Made by a program: the position numbers and the translations under genes
NCBI RefSeq assembly: GCF_018614615.1
Contig: NZ_JAGGOK010000027.1
Location: forward strand, 62,001 to 126,000
Origin: Streptomyces sp. ISL-100
GTDB taxonomy: Bacteria > Actinomycetota > Actinomycetes > Streptomycetales > Streptomycetaceae
Direction: 5' to 3'
Length of the DNA stretch: 64,000 bases
Shown here: positions 8,996 through 18,207 of the stretch, piece by piece
How the letters are laid out: each line of letters begins with the position of its first letter
Position numbering within the stretch: position 1 is the stretch's first letter
The notes under the pieces: generated by a model
Told to the model about the DNA's origin: nothing
Databases searched by the model: none
The model's input: only the letters and a program-made list of their open reading frames with translations

Positions 8996-9025
8996 AGGGT
9001 CACAGGCTCAGAGAGCGGGAGGGGA

Positions 9026-9523
9026 TCAGATGACGCCGGACTCGGAGATGGTGACCTTGGCCTTCGGCTTGCCGCTGGACGTGCCGTAGCCCTCGATCTT
9101 CTTGACGAGGTCCATGCTGGCCTGGTCGGCGACCTCGCCGAACACGACGTGCTTGCCGTCCAGCCACGGCGTCACCACGGTGGTGACGAAGAACTGGGAG
9201 CCGTTGGTGTTCCTGCCGGCGTTGGCCATCGACAGCAGGCCCGGCTTGTTGTGCGTGAGCTTGAAGTTCTCGTCCTCGAACTTCTCGCCGTAGATGCTCT
9301 TTCCGCCGGTGCCGTCGCCCCTGGTGAAGTCGCCACCCTGGAGCATGAAGGCGGGGATGATGCGGTGGAAGGAGGACCCGGCGTAGCCGAAGCCCTTCTC
9401 GCCCGTGGCCAGCGCGCGGAAGTTCTCCACCGTCTTGGGGACCACGTCGTCGAACAGGTTGAAGGTGATGCGCCCCTCGGGCTGGTCGTTGATGGTGATG
9501 TCGAAGTAAGCCTTGATCGTCAT
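9026..9523 (-). CDS. Cyclophilin-type peptidyl-prolyl cis-trans isomerase
   Basis: 165-residue cytoplasmic cyclophilin that catalyses proline isomerisation during protein folding. The catalytic and cyclosporin-binding signatures are present: [25 protein letters not shown] and [12 protein letters not shown]. There is no signal peptide. ATG at 9523 gives the normal start [12 protein letters not shown]; 29 further in-frame residues upstream are excluded as non-homologous. A strong hairpin follows the gene. It is a single-gene unit divergent from the phosphatase gene at 9734. Confidence 0.97.
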   Translation of the reverse strand: MTIKAYFDITINDQPEGRITFNLFDDVVPKTVENFRALATGEKGFGYAGSSFHRIIPAFMLQGGDFTRGDGTGGKSIYGEKFEDENFKLTHNKPGLLSMANAGRNTNGSQFFVTTVVTPWLDGKHVVFGEVADQASMDLVKKIEGYGTSSGKPKAKVTISESGVI

Positions 9524-9733
9524 GGTTCTATCCTGACATCCCGGACGACTTCTCGTGCATCCGGCATCCCGTGGAGCGTATCCGGCCACTCTCAGCGAGG
9601 CTTCTGACATATGCCAGAAGCACCACCGTATCGAGTGTTGCCAAATCCCTTACGGGCCTTTCCCGGCTGTGCCACAGTCGTATCTGGTCCATCCATCGGA
9701 ACTGGCCTGGCCGTGCCTGTATCGGAGTACCAC

Positions 9734-11158
9734 ATGCCGTCCCATCTGTTCGCGGACCGTCCTGCGCCACAGCCTCCCGAGCGGGGCTCTGTCGACGCAC
9801 TGATTTCGCAGACCCGTCGGCTGCGTGTCGATGTGGCCGCGGTGCGCCGGGACGCGGTCGCGGTGGACGACGAGGACCCGCAGGGGCGCTGGCAGCGAGC
9901 TCTCTGCGACCTGGCGGTCCATCAACTCGACGATTTGGGCGCCCACTTGGGGCAGCTCAAGGCCGGGTTGCCCGCCGAGTCCGAGTCGGCACCCGCCGCC
10001 CTGCCTCCGGCCGCCGCGAGCGGCACGTCGTTACTCAGCCGGGTCGGCAGCGCCGAGTGGAACCTGCTGACCGACGAGGCGAACTGGTCCGACGAGCTGT
10101 ACGAGATTTTCGGCCGTCCGCCCGAGAGCGGGCCACTGACCCTGGACGAGCTGCCGTCCATGCTGTTCGCCGAGGACCAGGGCTTCCTTGCCTCGATGGT
10201 CACGGACTGCCTGGTCGACGGGAAGCCGATCGACGGCGAGTTCCGCATCGTGCGCACCGACGGCGTCGTACGGACCCTGCACATGATGGGCGAGCCGGTG
10301 CTCGACTCCGACGGCTGCACCGCCTCGATGTGGGCGGTGCTGCGGGACGTCAGCGAGCTGCGCCGCAGCCAGCGGGCCGTACGCGAGACACGTGACTCGC
10401 TCCAGCGGCAACAGCACATCGCGCGGACCGAGCACCGGATCGCGGTCGAGCTGCAGGAATCCGTGCTGCCGCCGCGGCACGGTTCCCTGCGGCTCCCGCA
10501 CGGCGGGCCCGCCGCGCTCGATCTCGCCGCCCACTACCTGCCGTCCGCGTCGAGCGCGATGATCGGCGGGGACTGGTACGACGCCCTGGAACTTCCCGAC
10601 GGCCAGACGCTGCTGACCGTCGGCGACCTGACCGGCCACGGCGTCGCCGCCACCTCAGGTATGGCCATGCTGGTCGGCGCGCTGCGCGGGATGGCCGTGG
10701 CCGGCATCGCACCCGGAGCGCTCATGGGGCATCTCAACCAGCTGCTGGAAGCCTCGACCCAGCCCGCGCTCGGCAGCGCCATGTGCTGCCGTTACGACCC
10801 GGTCAGCCGGCTTCTCACCTGGGCGCAGGCGGGTCACCCCGCCCCGCTGCTGTTCCGCGAGGGGACGGGGCGCTCGCTGACGCCGCCCGAGGGCGTACTG
10901 CTCGGGGCGACATCCGCTGCCGCGTACGAGCAGGCCGAAGTGCAGCTTCGCCCCGGCGACCTGCTGGTCCTGCACACCGACGGGATCTCGCGCCGCAGCG
11001 CCACCGACGATGCCGGCCCCTCCAGGCTGCTGGACCTCGCGCCGCGCTTCGCCGAGGCCCGCAGCGCGCAGGAGTGCGTGCGGCTGACCGTGGAGGAGTT
11101 CGGCGAGGCGGAGCGTCAACACGACGCGTGCCTGCTGATCGCCCGGATTGCCGCGTAG
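9734..11158 (+). CDS. PAS-domain PP2C/SpoIIE-family serine phosphatase
   Basis: 474-residue regulatory phosphatase. An N-terminal helical region (about 1-95) is followed by a PAS fold (about 100-215; WSDELYEIFGRPPESGPLTL is typical of PAS_3), a coiled-coil linker (RRSQRAVRETRDSLQRQQ) and a SpoIIE-type PP2C domain (about 250-474) with GGDWYDAL, GDLTGHGVAA and HTDGI. The metal-binding Asp residues in these motifs are intact. Such proteins usually dephosphorylate anti-sigma-factor antagonists; no partner switch genes are nearby, so the target is remote. ATG at 9734 follows GGAG; a 41-residue extension to 9611 is possible but less likely. Confidence 0.92.
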   Translation: MPSHLFADRPAPQPPERGSVDALISQTRRLRVDVAAVRRDAVAVDDEDPQGRWQRALCDLAVHQLDDLGAHLGQLKAGLPAESESAPAALPPAAASGTSLLSRVGSAEWNLLTDEANWSDELYEIFGRPPESGPLTLDELPSMLFAEDQGFLASMVTDCLVDGKPIDGEFRIVRTDGVVRTLHMMGEPVLDSDGCTASMWAVLRDVSELRRSQRAVRETRDSLQRQQHIARTEHRIAVELQESVLPPRHGSLRLPHGGPAALDLAAHYLPSASSAMIGGDWYDALELPDGQTLLTVGDLTGHGVAATSGMAMLVGALRGMAVAGIAPGALMGHLNQLLEASTQPALGSAMCCRYDPVSRLLTWAQAGHPAPLLFREGTGRSLTPPEGVLLGATSAAAYEQAEVQLRPGDLLVLHTDGISRRSATDDAGPSRLLDLAPRFAEARSAQECVRLTVEEFGEAERQHDACLLIARIAA

Positions 11159-11217
11159 GCGTAAGAGTGGGAGTAGTGGAGAGTAGCTGGGCGTAGTTGT
11201 CGTACGGGGCAGCCGGT

Positions 11218-12705
11218 CTAGATGCTGGCGCTCCTGTTCGTCTTCTTCACCGGCAGTGCCAGCTGGATCTCCTCGCGGAGGTCCTCGATCTTCGGGTAGC
11301 CCGCGTACTCGCCGGTGAGCCGGTACATCTGGCGCAGCCGGTCCCACGTGCGGTGTGAGGAGGTCTCCCCCATCGACACCAGCGCGAGGCGTGCGTACCG
11401 GTCGGCCTGTTCCGGGTCGTCCGCGATGAAGCACGCGGAGGCCAGCGAGAGGTAGTCGAAGATCTTCGACCGCTGCCTGCCGCCCGCCCGCAGATCGAGC
11501 GCCTGCTTGGCGTGCCGCTGTGCCGTGATCGCCGCCGAGGGGTCGTGCTCGGCGAGCGTACGGAAGGCGAGGGCCTGCATCCCGTGCATGTCCGCCTCGT
11601 CGAACATCTGCATCCAGCTCGGCGGCGGGACATCGCCCTTGTCCGATACGAACAGTTCCTCCGCCTCCCCCAGCGTGCGCCGCATGGCCTGGCCGCGGCC
11701 CATGGCGGCCTGAGCCCAGGCTTCGATGGTGTGCAGCATGGCGCGGGTGCGGGGCAGCATCTGGTCGCCGGATCCGGACTTGGCGAGCTTCATCAGGTCG
11801 AGGGCGTCGTCGGGCTTTCCGAGGTGCACCATCTGGCGGGCCGCCCGGGAGAGGGCCTCGCCCGCACGGGGGCGGTCGCCGCCCTCACGGGCCGCGTGGG
11901 CGGCGATGACGAAGTACTTCTGGGCGGTGGGTTCGAGGCCGACGTCGTGCGACATCCAGCCGGCGAGAACCGCCAGGTTGGCGGCGACGCCCCACAGCCG
12001 GCGCTGGAGATGGTCGGGGTGATGGTAGGCGAGCATGCCGCCCACTTCGTTGAGCTGGCCCACTACCGCCTTGCGCTGGAGCCCGCCGCCACGGGCGGCG
12101 TCCCAGGCGCGGAACACTTCGACGGAACGCTCGAGCTCTTCGATCTCCTGCGACCCGATGGGGGCGGCCTCATAGCGGTCGTACCCAGCGGGGTCGGCGT
12201 GCAGGGGGTCGTCGATGCGTGGAGCGTCGGCCGTCAGAGCGGGGTCGGTGTGCAGCCAGTCGTGCATGGCGCTGCTGAGTACGGAGCCTGTGGCGAGCGC
12301 GGCGCCCGCGCCCACCAAGCCGCGTCGGTTGAGCATGAGGTCCATTCCCGTGAATTCGGTGAGGACCGCTGCCGTCCGTTCGGGCGCCCACGGAAGACCG
12401 TCGGGATTCTCTGCGTTCCTGACGTCTCGCCGTTTCCCCGTGCGCCCGTGCCGGTCGAACCCGAGGTCCTCGATGGTCACGACACGGCCGAGTCGCTCGG
12501 TGAACAGAGCTGCCAGCACTTTGGGCACGGGATCGCGTGGGGCTTCCCCCATGTCGATCCAGCGTCGTACGCGCGAGGTGTCGGTCGCCAGCTGCGGATG
12601 GCCCATGGCCGCCGCCTGCCGGTTCACCAGTCTCGCGAGTTCGCCCTTGGACCAGCCGGCGAGGCCGAACAGGTCTGCCAGGCGGGTGTTGGGTTCTCCG
12701 GTCAC
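11218..12705 (-). CDS. NsdA-like regulator with N-terminal HTH and TPR-like C-terminus
   Basis: 495-residue cytoplasmic protein. The N-terminus, beginning TGEPNTRLADLFGLAGWSK, and the segment TDTSRVRRWIDMGEAPRDP match the helix-turn-helix region of the NsdA family (S. coelicolor SCO5582, negative regulator of differentiation, about 500 aa). A hydrophobic stretch GAGAALATGSVLSS sits near residue 145, and the C-terminal half is helical with TPR-like repeats (RAGEALSRAARQMVHLG, HAKQALDLRAGGR, DRYARLALVSMGE). GTG at 12705 was chosen because the family starts with this motif and GGGGG precedes it; the open frame continues upstream without homology. The gene may repress sporulation or antibiotic production, by analogy only. 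Confidence 0.85.
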   Translation of the reverse strand: MTGEPNTRLADLFGLAGWSKGELARLVNRQAAAMGHPQLATDTSRVRRWIDMGEAPRDPVPKVLAALFTERLGRVVTIEDLGFDRHGRTGKRRDVRNAENPDGLPWAPERTAAVLTEFTGMDLMLNRRGLVGAGAALATGSVLSSAMHDWLHTDPALTADAPRIDDPLHADPAGYDRYEAAPIGSQEIEELERSVEVFRAWDAARGGGLQRKAVVGQLNEVGGMLAYHHPDHLQRRLWGVAANLAVLAGWMSHDVGLEPTAQKYFVIAAHAAREGGDRPRAGEALSRAARQMVHLGKPDDALDLMKLAKSGSGDQMLPRTRAMLHTIEAWAQAAMGRGQAMRRTLGEAEELFVSDKGDVPPPSWMQMFDEADMHGMQALAFRTLAEHDPSAAITAQRHAKQALDLRAGGRQRSKIFDYLSLASACFIADDPEQADRYARLALVSMGETSSHRTWDRLRQMYRLTGEYAGYPKIEDLREEIQLALPVKKTNRSASI

Positions 12706-12935
12706 GTCAAGCCCCCAGGTTCTCGGCTGATTTCGACAGTAGCCCCGTGTCAGATGCGTCGGGGATATTCGCCAGGGTTCGCCAGGGTCCGCCACATGGT
12801 GTGCCACCCGCAGGCGGGTGTCAGGTAAGAAAGCGCCACCCCGTTCCGGCGACCGGCCGGTACTCCCCAGGGTGTTGACCGGTTGCCGGGGCGGGTGGCG
12901 CACGTAACTCGTCGGCGCGCGAAGGGATCTGTCCC

Positions 12936-14087
12936 ATGTACACAGCATCGTCCTCCGTGTCCGCCCCGCCTCGGCCGTACCGTCCAGTGGCGACGGGCAG
13001 CGGACCGTATCTCGACCCCAACCACGCCGGCGGAGCGTCACTCGGCGCGGGCCGGGCCCGGCGCGCGGCGGCGGGGCTGGGCACTCAACCGCTCAGCGGG
13101 AGACTCGACTTGTCCGGCCCTCAGGGCGCGCAGCTGAGGATGGCGATCGCCTCGGTGCACCGGATCTGCCCGGAGTTCAATCCGGTGCAGGTACTGCGCC
13201 GCAGCGGACGATCCGTACTGCTCGTCGGCACCACAGGCCGCGCGACCGCGGTCGCGAAGTGCTTACTGGACCACTCCCCCGCGTGGGCGGAGCGGTTCCG
13301 GCACGAAATAGCTGCCTATCGCGCGTTCGTCCGGCACCGTCCACCGGTGCGCGCGCCACGGCTGATCGCCGCGGATCCGGACAACTGCACTCTGGTGATC
13401 GAGCGGATACCGGGCCGGGTCGCGGCCCTCACGCGGCATCCGGCCGAGGCTCCGCCGCGTGCCGATCTGCGAGCGGTCCTCGGTGCGATCACGCGGGTCA
13501 ACTCCTGGCGGCCGCCGCCCGGAACCTTCGACGCGCCGCTCGACTACGCCTCGCGGATCTCCCGGTACCACGCACTGGGTCTGCTCACGGACCGGGATCT
13601 GGGAGATCTTCAGAAGCTGCTGCACGGGGTCGCGCACGCGACCGGCGGGCGGCAGAGCATGGGGCAGTTCTGTCACGGCGACGCCCTGCTTTCCAACATC
13701 CTGCTGTCGCCGGCCGGTCCCGTTCTGGTCGACTGGGAGCACGCGGGCTGGTACCTGCCGGGGTACGACCTGGCGACGCTGTGGGCGGTGCTGGGCGACG
13801 CTCCGGTGGCGCGGCGGCAGATCAGCCAGCTGGCGCAGGCGCCGGGCACCGCGGCGCGGGACGCGTTCCTGGTGAACCTGATGCTCGTACTCACGCGGGA
13901 GATCCGTACGTACGAGACCGCTGTCCAGCGCACCATGCGCGAGGCCGCTCCGGTGAGCGGGGCGGCGGGGCAGGCGCCGGCGGGTGCGGTTCCGACCGGC
14001 GAGGAGCAGCGGTTGCTGCTGCGGCGGCTGCACGACGACTGCGCGATGGCCCGGCGGGCCGTGCGCGCGGCGGTCGGTACCCGCTGA
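12936..14087 (+). CDS. Aminoglycoside phosphotransferase (APH)-family kinase-like protein
   Basis: 383-residue protein of the APH / choline kinase-like fold. The first 60 residues are low-complexity and disordered. The kinase core follows, with the nucleotide-binding Lys in TAVAKCLLD, the catalytic loop [12 protein letters not shown] (HxDxxxxN pattern) and the metal-binding segment LVDWEHAGW. It phosphorylates a small molecule whose identity is not shown by the sequence; antibiotic resistance is unlikely from context. GAAGGGA precedes ATG at 12936. It is divergent from the NsdA-like gene across 230 bp and ends at a bidirectional terminator. Confidence 0.88.
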   Translation: MYTASSSVSAPPRPYRPVATGSGPYLDPNHAGGASLGAGRARRAAAGLGTQPLSGRLDLSGPQGAQLRMAIASVHRICPEFNPVQVLRRSGRSVLLVGTTGRATAVAKCLLDHSPAWAERFRHEIAAYRAFVRHRPPVRAPRLIAADPDNCTLVIERIPGRVAALTRHPAEAPPRADLRAVLGAITRVNSWRPPPGTFDAPLDYASRISRYHALGLLTDRDLGDLQKLLHGVAHATGGRQSMGQFCHGDALLSNILLSPAGPVLVDWEHAGWYLPGYDLATLWAVLGDAPVARRQISQLAQAPGTAARDAFLVNLMLVLTREIRTYETAVQRTMREAAPVSGAAGQAPAGAVPTGEEQRLLLRRLHDDCAMARRAVRAAVGTR

Positions 14088-14111
14088 AGGAGAGGGCGAA
14101 GAGGGGGAATG

Positions 14112-14151
14112 CACTGGCCCACCCGGTGATCTTCAGCCGGGTGGGCCAGTG
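14112..14151. terminator. Bidirectional hairpin terminator
   Basis: Perfect 15-bp inverted repeat (CACTGGCCCACCCGG at 14112-14126, complement at 14137-14151) with a 10-nt loop, lying between two convergent genes that end at 14087 and 14159. It can serve both strands. Confidence 0.88.
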
Positions 14152-14158
14152 GCTTTGT

Positions 14159-17100
14159 CTACGGGCTCTGGAATTCGACGGCGTCGACGTCGAACGAGTT
14201 GTTCTGCGGTGACGTGAAGACGAGATAGAGCTTGTGGGTGCCCGCGAGCGCCTCGACCGGGACGGCCGGGGTGGCCTGGTAGGTGTCCCAGCCGCCGGTG
14301 TTCGGTACCGGGGTGGTGGCGAGGAGCTTGCCGTCGGGGGCGTCGGCGCGCAGTTCGATCGCGCCGACGCCGTAGGGGCTGGACAGCTTGTAGCTGACCT
14401 TGCCGATGCCTTCGACGCTCATGGGGTGGAACGCCACCCAGTCGCCGTTGGACACGTCGCCGATGCGCTTGCCGTTCTCGGCGCCCGCCTGGGAGACGAC
14501 GCGGGTGCCGGACTGGGCGTCGTAGTACTCGGCCTGCTTGTGCTTGGGCTGGAGGACCGAGCGTCCGTAGCCGGTGAGGGCGCCGACCTCACCTACGCTC
14601 TCGCCGCCCTTGTCGGTGTACTTGGCGTTGAGTACGTAGGTGAGGTCGGCGCCCTCGGGGTGGCCGCCCAGGTCGCCGGTGTCGACGGTTCCCTCGCAGC
14701 CCGGGATGTCGGTGGTGGGGTGCTCGTGGTCGTCGTGACCGAGGGCCGGGTTGACGGTGACCTTGGTGCAGTCGACAGGCCCGTCCTCCGGGTCGGTGAC
14801 AGTGATCTTGTACGGGATCTTGTCGCCGAAGTTGATGAGTTTGCCGTCCACGGGGAAGTCGATGGTGACCTTTGGCGCCGTATTGCCCGCCGTGATGGGG
14901 ATGTTGGCGTACCCGGACTTGCCGGTGGAGTCGGTGACCTTCAGCTGGGCGTTGAAGTCGCCCTTGGCGGTGTACGTGTGGGTGGGGTTCGGGTCGGGTG
15001 AGTCGTACGTGCCGTCGCCGTCGAAGTCCCAGGCGTAGGTGAGATTGTCGCCGTCCGGGTCCTGGCTGCCGGCACTGGAGAATGCCGTGGTCAGGGGCAC
15101 AGGGCCGTTGGTGACGGAGGCGGCCGCCTTGGCGACGGGGATGCGCTGCCCCTGTGCGTAGTCGATGCGGTAGAGGCCGGAGTCGTTGTTGCCGCCGCCG
15201 AAGGAGCTGCCCCATTCGAGGACGTACAGCGATCCGTCGGGGCCGAAGGTCATGTCCATCGGCTTGTTGAACTTCTGCGACTTCAGGAAGTCGTTGATCT
15301 CGAGGAGCTTCTCGTCCCGGTCGAAGCGGATCTCCTTGACGGAGTTGCGCGACCACTCGTAGAAGAAGCTCGCGCCCTCGAAGTAGGCCGGGAACTTCGT
15401 CTTGGAGGGATTCTTCGGGTCGTAGTGGTAGACCGGGCCGCTCATCGGGGCCGAGCCGCCCGTGCCCATCTCGGGGAATTCCTTGGAGGCGCCGTAGCCG
15501 TACCAGATCTCCGGCTGCTGGAGCGGGGGCAGTTCGGTGAGGCCGGTGTTGTTGGGCGAAGGGTTGGTGGGGTTGCCGCAGTCGAACTTCGGGCCGACTT
15601 CCTTGGTGCCCGGGTTGTACGGGGCGTACGCCTGGTTGTTGCCGTGGCAGAACGGCCAGCCGAAGTTCCCGGGCTTCTTGATGACGTTGTACTCGACCAG
15701 CCCCTCCGGGCCGCGATCCGTGGTGGGCAGCCCGCGGTCGGGCCCGTAGTCGGAGACGTGGACGTACCCGTTCTTGGGGTCGACGGTGAAGCGGAACGGG
15801 TTGCGGAAGCCCATGGCGTACACCTCGGCGCGGGTCTTCGCCGTGCCCTTGGCGAAGAGATTGCCCCTGGGGATCGTGTAGCCGCCGGAGTCGGTGGGCT
15901 TGATTCGCAGGATCTTGCCCCGCAGGTCGTTGGTGTTGCCGGCGGTGCGGGCGGCGTCGAGCATCTGCTTGCCGGGGCGCCAGTCGATCGGGGCGTACCC
16001 CTGCCAGTCCGGGTCGAGGTTCGGCGGTACGTCGTCGCCCGTGCCGAGGTAGAGCGTGCGGTTCGGCCCGAACTCGACGGCGCCGCCGGTGTGTCCGGGT
16101 TCGGGGAAGGTGCGGTCGCGGTACGCCGGTACGTCGAGGAGCTTCTTCTCGCTCGCCAGGTCGAGGGTGTCGCCCTTGACGGTGAAACGGGAGAGGCGGT
16201 TGACGTCGTCCTTGGCTCCGGAGGGGGCGTAATAGAGGTAGATCCAGTGGTTGTCGGCGAAGGCCGGGTCGAGTTCCATGCCGACCAGTCCGTCCTCGCC
16301 ACCGGTGTAGACGTCGAGCTTCCCCGCGGTGGTGGTGGCGTGCGTGGCGGGGTCGAAGATCTTCACTTCGCCGCTGCGCTGGGCGTAGAAGACCCGGCCG
16401 TCCTTGGCCACGTCGAGTTCCATGGGGTCGGCGGTGTTCTCGTCGAGGGCGACCTTCTCGTAGCCGCTCCAGACCGTGCCTCCGCAGTCGCCGGGCTTGT
16501 TGCCCGCCGCCCACTGGACGCCGCCGACGACATGGTCGCGGAAGTACGCCTCGCTGTACGCGGGGGTGTCGTGGCCCATGGCGGTGGCCCAGACCTTGCC
16601 GCCCTCGGTGTTGCGGCACCAGGAGATGGGGTGGTCGGCGCCCATCGCGGCGCTGCCCGGGTTGTACGTCGTCTCGTCGGCCGTGACCAGGACGTGGACG
16701 TCGCCGCGCGGGTTGGCGTCGAAGTTGTACCACTCCTCGGGTCGTTCCCAGCGCTCGGGCAGGCCCTTGGTCGAGGGGTGGACGCGATCGGCGACCTTTG
16801 CTGTGCCCTGGAGGACGCCGGGCGAGTGGGCGGGCATGTGGACGCCGCCGTTGATGGCCTCGTCCCACCACGGGAACTCTTCCTCGACGCCCATGTCGAG
16901 GGTGTTGTGGATGGCGACGATGCCGCCTCCGCCGCGTACGTACTTCTTCAGGGCGTCGCGCTGGGCGTCGGTGTCCCAGACCATGCCGGAGTTCTGCAGC
17001 ATGACGATGACGTCGAAGTCCGCCAGCTTCGCGTCGTCGAAGACCGTGGAGTCAGCGGTCTGGACGACCTCGAAGTTGTTCTCGGCCGCCTCCTCCTTGA

Positions 17101-17314
17101 ACATCTGGATTCCGGCGGGGATGGACCCGTGGACGTAACCGACCGCTTTGGTGAAGAGCAGCGCGCGGAAGGCGGGGGCCTTCTCGACGGCGGTGGCGGG
17201 CAGTGCGGTCGCGCCGAGCAGCAGCGCCATGAGCAAGGCGGTCAGCGCTCTGCGCATGTCGCGGATGCGCGGTATACCGCCGAAGCGGGGTATGTCACGG
17301 GCATGACATCTCAT
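14159..17314 (-). CDS. Secreted ThuA / PQQ-type sugar dehydrogenase / PKD / CBM6 protein
   Basis: 1051-residue exported protein. A signal peptide with a long Arg-rich n-region cleaves after ATA at about residue 42. Domains in order: ThuA-like (49-268; GGGGIVAIHNTLDMG, WCRNTEGGKVWATAMGHD), glucose/sorbosone dehydrogenase beta-propeller (293-720; GHTGGAVEFGP, AMGFRNPFRFTVDP, GNFGWPFCHG), PKD (728-810; DFDGDGTYDS), an Ig-like segment (811-910) and a C-terminal CBM6-like sugar-binding module (927-1051; QAEYYDAQSG). It likely oxidises a sugar outside the cell. ATG at 17314 is preferred to ATG at 17257 because GAGAGGA precedes it and it overlaps the upstream stop (ATGA). It is the last gene of the sugar operon. 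Confidence 0.93.
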   Translation of the reverse strand: MRCHARDIPRFGGIPRIRDMRRALTALLMALLLGATALPATAVEKAPAFRALLFTKAVGYVHGSIPAGIQMFKEEAAENNFEVVQTADSTVFDDAKLADFDVIVMLQNSGMVWDTDAQRDALKKYVRGGGGIVAIHNTLDMGVEEEFPWWDEAINGGVHMPAHSPGVLQGTAKVADRVHPSTKGLPERWERPEEWYNFDANPRGDVHVLVTADETTYNPGSAAMGADHPISWCRNTEGGKVWATAMGHDTPAYSEAYFRDHVVGGVQWAAGNKPGDCGGTVWSGYEKVALDENTADPMELDVAKDGRVFYAQRSGEVKIFDPATHATTTAGKLDVYTGGEDGLVGMELDPAFADNHWIYLYYAPSGAKDDVNRLSRFTVKGDTLDLASEKKLLDVPAYRDRTFPEPGHTGGAVEFGPNRTLYLGTGDDVPPNLDPDWQGYAPIDWRPGKQMLDAARTAGNTNDLRGKILRIKPTDSGGYTIPRGNLFAKGTAKTRAEVYAMGFRNPFRFTVDPKNGYVHVSDYGPDRGLPTTDRGPEGLVEYNVIKKPGNFGWPFCHGNNQAYAPYNPGTKEVGPKFDCGNPTNPSPNNTGLTELPPLQQPEIWYGYGASKEFPEMGTGGSAPMSGPVYHYDPKNPSKTKFPAYFEGASFFYEWSRNSVKEIRFDRDEKLLEINDFLKSQKFNKPMDMTFGPDGSLYVLEWGSSFGGGNNDSGLYRIDYAQGQRIPVAKAAASVTNGPVPLTTAFSSAGSQDPDGDNLTYAWDFDGDGTYDSPDPNPTHTYTAKGDFNAQLKVTDSTGKSGYANIPITAGNTAPKVTIDFPVDGKLINFGDKIPYKITVTDPEDGPVDCTKVTVNPALGHDDHEHPTTDIPGCEGTVDTGDLGGHPEGADLTYVLNAKYTDKGGESVGEVGALTGYGRSVLQPKHKQAEYYDAQSGTRVVSQAGAENGKRIGDVSNGDWVAFHPMSVEGIGKVSYKLSSPYGVGAIELRADAPDGKLLATTPVPNTGGWDTYQATPAVPVEALAGTHKLYLVFTSPQNNSFDVDAVEFQSP

Positions 17315-18207
17315 GAACCGGTCCTCTCGGGAGGGGAGGCGAGAGCCCGGCGCAGAAAGGCCAGGCCCTCGGTGGCGATGGTGTCCTGCGAGGGGGCGAG
17401 TGGGCGCCAGACGGACGCCGCGACCGCGATGGCGTCGTTGTGGGCGGTGAACGATTCGATGCAGAGCGGCCCTTCGTAGCCGCTCGCGGCGAGCGCGGCG
17501 AGGAAGCCCGGCCAGTCGAGGTGGTCGGCGCCCGGAGTGCCGCGGTCGTTGGCGCACACCTGGACGTGCGCGATGCGGCCGGCGGCAGCGCGGACCGCGG
17601 CGGGCAGGGAGCGCTCCTCGATGTTCTGGTGGTACGTGTCGAGTGCTACGCCGATGGATCGTGCGGGCAGCGGGCCGATCGCCTCGACGGTCTGGGCCAC
17701 GGTGTTGAGCAGGCTCGTCTCGTAGCGGTTGAGCGGCTCGACGGCGATGGTCACCCGTGCGGCGGCCGCGTGGCGAAGGACGGGGGCCAGGTTCTGGCGC
17801 CATTCCTCATACACGGCGGCCCGTTCCGTGCGGTCCATGCGCCAGGTGCGGCCGACAGCGGCGTACACCGGTCCGGCGACGACGGGCGCGCCGATGGCGT
17901 GCGCCGCGTCGACACACCGCAGCAGGTAGTCCTGGGTGGTGAGGACCGTCCGCGGGTCGGACCGTACGAGACCGCGGTCCGGGGGCATGACGGCGATGAC
18001 CGCGGCAGGGACGAGTCCTGTCGCGTCGAGAAGTTTCGCCACGTGGAACGGGTCCCAGTCGGACGGGCCCTCCAGCGGCAGTTCGACGCAGTCGAAGCCC
18101 CAGGCGGCAAGCCTGGGCAGGGCCTCGGTGAGCGCCTCGTGAGTCACCGGCGAGTGCCAGATCCACGGGTTGGCGCCGACGGGGTTCGCATGGTGCCGGC
18201 TCGTCAT
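17311..18207 (-). CDS. Sugar phosphate isomerase/epimerase (xylose-isomerase-like TIM barrel)
   Basis: 298-residue cytoplasmic TIM barrel of the AP-endonuclease-2 / hexulose isomerase superfamily. Metal-ligand regions are visible: WGFDCVELPLEGP, VTIAVEPLNRYETS, IGVALDTYHQNIEE, HVQVCANDRGTPG and the C-terminal GYEGPLCIESF. It may isomerise or epimerise the imported sugar, or act on an oxidised (keto-) sugar. The start overlaps the binding-protein stop by ATGA and its own stop overlaps the ThuA-gene start, so translation is coupled through the operon. Confidence 0.88.
   Translation of the reverse strand: MTSRHHANPVGANPWIWHSPVTHEALTEALPRLAAWGFDCVELPLEGPSDWDPFHVAKLLDATGLVPAAVIAVMPPDRGLVRSDPRTVLTTQDYLLRCVDAAHAIGAPVVAGPVYAAVGRTWRMDRTERAAVYEEWRQNLAPVLRHAAAARVTIAVEPLNRYETSLLNTVAQTVEAIGPLPARSIGVALDTYHQNIEERSLPAAVRAAAGRIAHVQVCANDRGTPGADHLDWPGFLAALAASGYEGPLCIESFTAHNDAIAVAASVWRPLAPSQDTIATEGLAFLRRALASPPERTGS

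Noticed and set aside
12936..14087. Antibiotic resistance gene
   Set aside because: APH-like kinase motifs are present, but context with a developmental regulator and a long disordered N-terminus gives no support for resistance.
15425..17479. A 684-codon open frame on the plus strand
   Set aside because: It is antisense to the well-supported ThuA/dehydrogenase gene and has repetitive Val/Gly/Asp composition typical of high-GC reverse-frame artefacts.
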